Below are positions 62,078-64,000 of a DNA stretch of 64,000 nucleotides, in pieces. Position numbers and translations under genes: made by a program. The first letter of the stretch is position 1, and each line of letters begins with the position of its first letter. Where the stretch lies: the NCBI GenBank assembly GCA_014706295.1, contig JACSVZ010000002.1, positions 133,179,200-133,243,199 of the forward strand. The letters are read 5' to 3'. The stretch is from Lycocorax pyrrhopterus obiensis (lineage: Eukaryota; Chordata; Aves; Passeriformes; Paradisaeidae). The notes beneath the pieces are model-generated. The model did not search any database and was not told the origin of the DNA. It was given only the letters and a program-made list of their open reading frames with translations.

Positions 62078-64000
62078 AATTGTTTCAGTCTATTCATACT
62101 GAGATGAAATTTTGTACAGTTTTTATATTCATGGTGTTCTCCCCTGACATAAATAAATGCTTACCACCAAGGGGATCACCAAGAGGTATCCTTATCAGTC
62201 CTTTCAAATCTTGCTTATTTTCCTCCTCTTAAGCAAAGCAGTCATGATTTTCATAAAATGTCAATGTTCTCTTCAAGTTAATCTTGGTTTTGGCAAAAAC
62301 AGTCAGGGTAAAGAGACAGACCTATTGTCACCTTCTAGAATACCTTTGCTAGCCAGGATTTAAACAGAAATGAAACTATAAGAGAAGGAAAATGTCTCCA
62401 AAACTGTGTGCCATAACTCTTGCCAAGACCAGCTTTTAAGACTTTCACTGATGACATTTGGGTTCAGACTCAGCGAAGTGGCTCTGAACTTTCTATTAAA
62501 CCTGGGCCCTGGGTCTTCATCTCTTTCTGTTAATTAGTCTTAGTCTCTGAAGAATTATGATGTCTTGTGATGCCAGCACAGCTCTGAAAGGTCTAAGTTT
62601 GTCAGTTATCTCCTGTTTGCAGGGAGTTTATCAGTACTCCAACATGCTCATCTCAGGGAAGGATAGCATCCTTCATCAGGCTGTTCTGGAATTCATGTCC
62701 CTCAGTGTCCTGCTATTTGGTTATTTTTAAAATGTCCGAATGGAAAGAATTAATCACTTATATTTTTACAAGTGTACAAAAAATATTGCTCCTTTTCCAA
62801 GAATATTATTAGGCATTGTGCTGCAAGTGGTATGAGTGACTCCAGGAACAAAATGTCAGATCCAGGATAGGATTGCCAAGGTGCATGAATCATGCACTTA
62901 AGTTCAGAGAAAATTCACAAAGGAATTCTCAGAGGATTAATCATTTTAGTAGGAAGTCTATGAAGTGCAGCACTTGACAGTTGGGGTTTTTTGTTTGTGT
63001 AGTTGGTTTCCCATGTAATTTTCTTTATTTTTGGGGCAGGGGCAGTGAGGATTTATGAATGTTATTCACTTCACTGTGAAAGACTGATGTTTTCATACTT
63101 TCATCATTCACGTTACACGTAATGTTTGCTGTATATGCTATGAAGGCTTTTATTTAGCATTAGTCATATGCACCAGCCTTGGAGAACTGAACTTGCTCAA
63201 TACACAGAACAATTTACTGAAAGAGCCATCAGTGAAACCCTGGTGGTTTGGCTATGGTTCTTCATGTCTAAATTGCAGGTTACCCTCATTTTCAGTTGAA
63301 GTCATATGAAAAACATTTTTTTTCAAGGTCAGAATTTGACCTTATTATAGGAAATATGTTTATTACTTTTTGTGCAACTAGAACACTGGTATGAGGCTAA
63401 CTTTTATTTGATTGCACAAAGTGAGGAAAATTCAGGTTGTCATATGGCTAAAATCAGCTCAAAAGTAATTTCTAGCATTAGCAGTAAAGACAAAGGGACT
63501 TTAGAATCCAATGGCACCAACATTGAGCAATATAAAAAGAAAAGATTTTTGTTTGCATGCTCTTAGGGAGAGTGGAAACGAGATATAATATCAAGTGGAC
63601 ATTAATCTGGCCTGACAATCTACCATGTACATAGCCTCTCCTCCCCTGTTTGTCGTGCACTGACAATGCAGGAGGATTTTAAATGTTGGTGGATAGGAGT
63701 AGGGAGAGGAGAAGAAAGAGATGGGCCAGATGCTAGCTTGAACCTTCAGGAGTTATTTGGATAGATCTGTTTGCCCAACCCAATAAAATAATAAAGCAAA
63801 AATTTTGCACTTCTGGCTGAGTATGTTTATTGGGATTTGCTGATAAATAGAAAGCAAATGGCCACATAAAGGGGAATAATCAATAAAAGTTATGGACTCT
63901 ACTATATGCTAAAATGAGAGGCTGCATTCTGAGTACAGAATCAGGTTCTATCAGAAAACTGTGCATCATAATAGATTGAAGGATCATCATAATGTGTAAT
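62078..64000. other. Non-coding DNA, no gene seen
   Basis: AT-rich unique sequence to the window end. No gene, tandem repeat or transposon fragment recognised. Confidence 0.55.

Overview
The window looks like vertebrate, most likely avian, nuclear DNA that is AT-rich and non-coding. The main evidence is its interspersed repeats. Several fragments belong to the CR1 family of LINE retrotransposons, which dominates bird genomes. Three of them end in the diagnostic CR1 tail (ATTCTRTG-type octamers) or its complement. Two compact solo LTRs are also present. I found no protein-coding gene, exon series, rRNA, tRNA or CRISPR array that I can support. The longest open reading frames are either frames of a pentanucleotide repeat or lack any recognisable domain. 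The window is therefore best read as part of a gene desert or a very large intron. Species and locus cannot be fixed from the sequence alone.

Layout. Positions 1-11 kb are mostly unique AT-rich DNA with an octamer-rich stretch at about 2.87-4.25 kb that resembles a conserved non-coding element (CNE), plus relics of old palindromic repeats. From 11 to 18.5 kb come a minus-strand CR1 piece (11.47-11.70), an isolated 90-bp CpG cluster ending in a strong splice-donor-like site (13.84-13.93), a long decayed minus-strand CR1 with readable reverse-transcriptase motifs (16.07-17.6), and a plus-strand CR1 3' end (18.12-18.47). From 18.5 to 37.9 kb the DNA is nearly repeat-free. It includes an enhancer-like block at 32.64-33.38 kb with a palindromic homeodomain site and a duplicated POU-plus-GATA motif unit. 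A solo LTR with a 5-bp target duplication lies at 37.93-38.26 kb.

From 42 to 48 kb is the most repeat-dense part: an old palindromic MITE-like element (42.37-42.50), a minus-strand CR1 ORF2 fragment (43.15-43.77), a perfect 45-copy GGGAA array (44.59-44.81), a plus-strand L3-like CR1 (45.46-46.16) and a CR1 3' end (47.73-47.86). From 48 to 61 kb is unique DNA with further CNE candidates. The right end holds (TA)23 (61.20-61.24), a second solo LTR with a 10-bp terminal inverted repeat and 4-bp target duplication (61.51-61.95), and a CR1 tail (62.00-62.08).

No genes work together here. The possible function is regulatory: the CNE-like blocks and the small CpG/donor site. No undescribed biological system is supported by the sequence. 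The observations most worth testing are the duplicated POU/GATA unit at 33.26-33.30 kb, the CpG cluster with splice donor at 13.9 kb, and the long uninterrupted GGGAA array.
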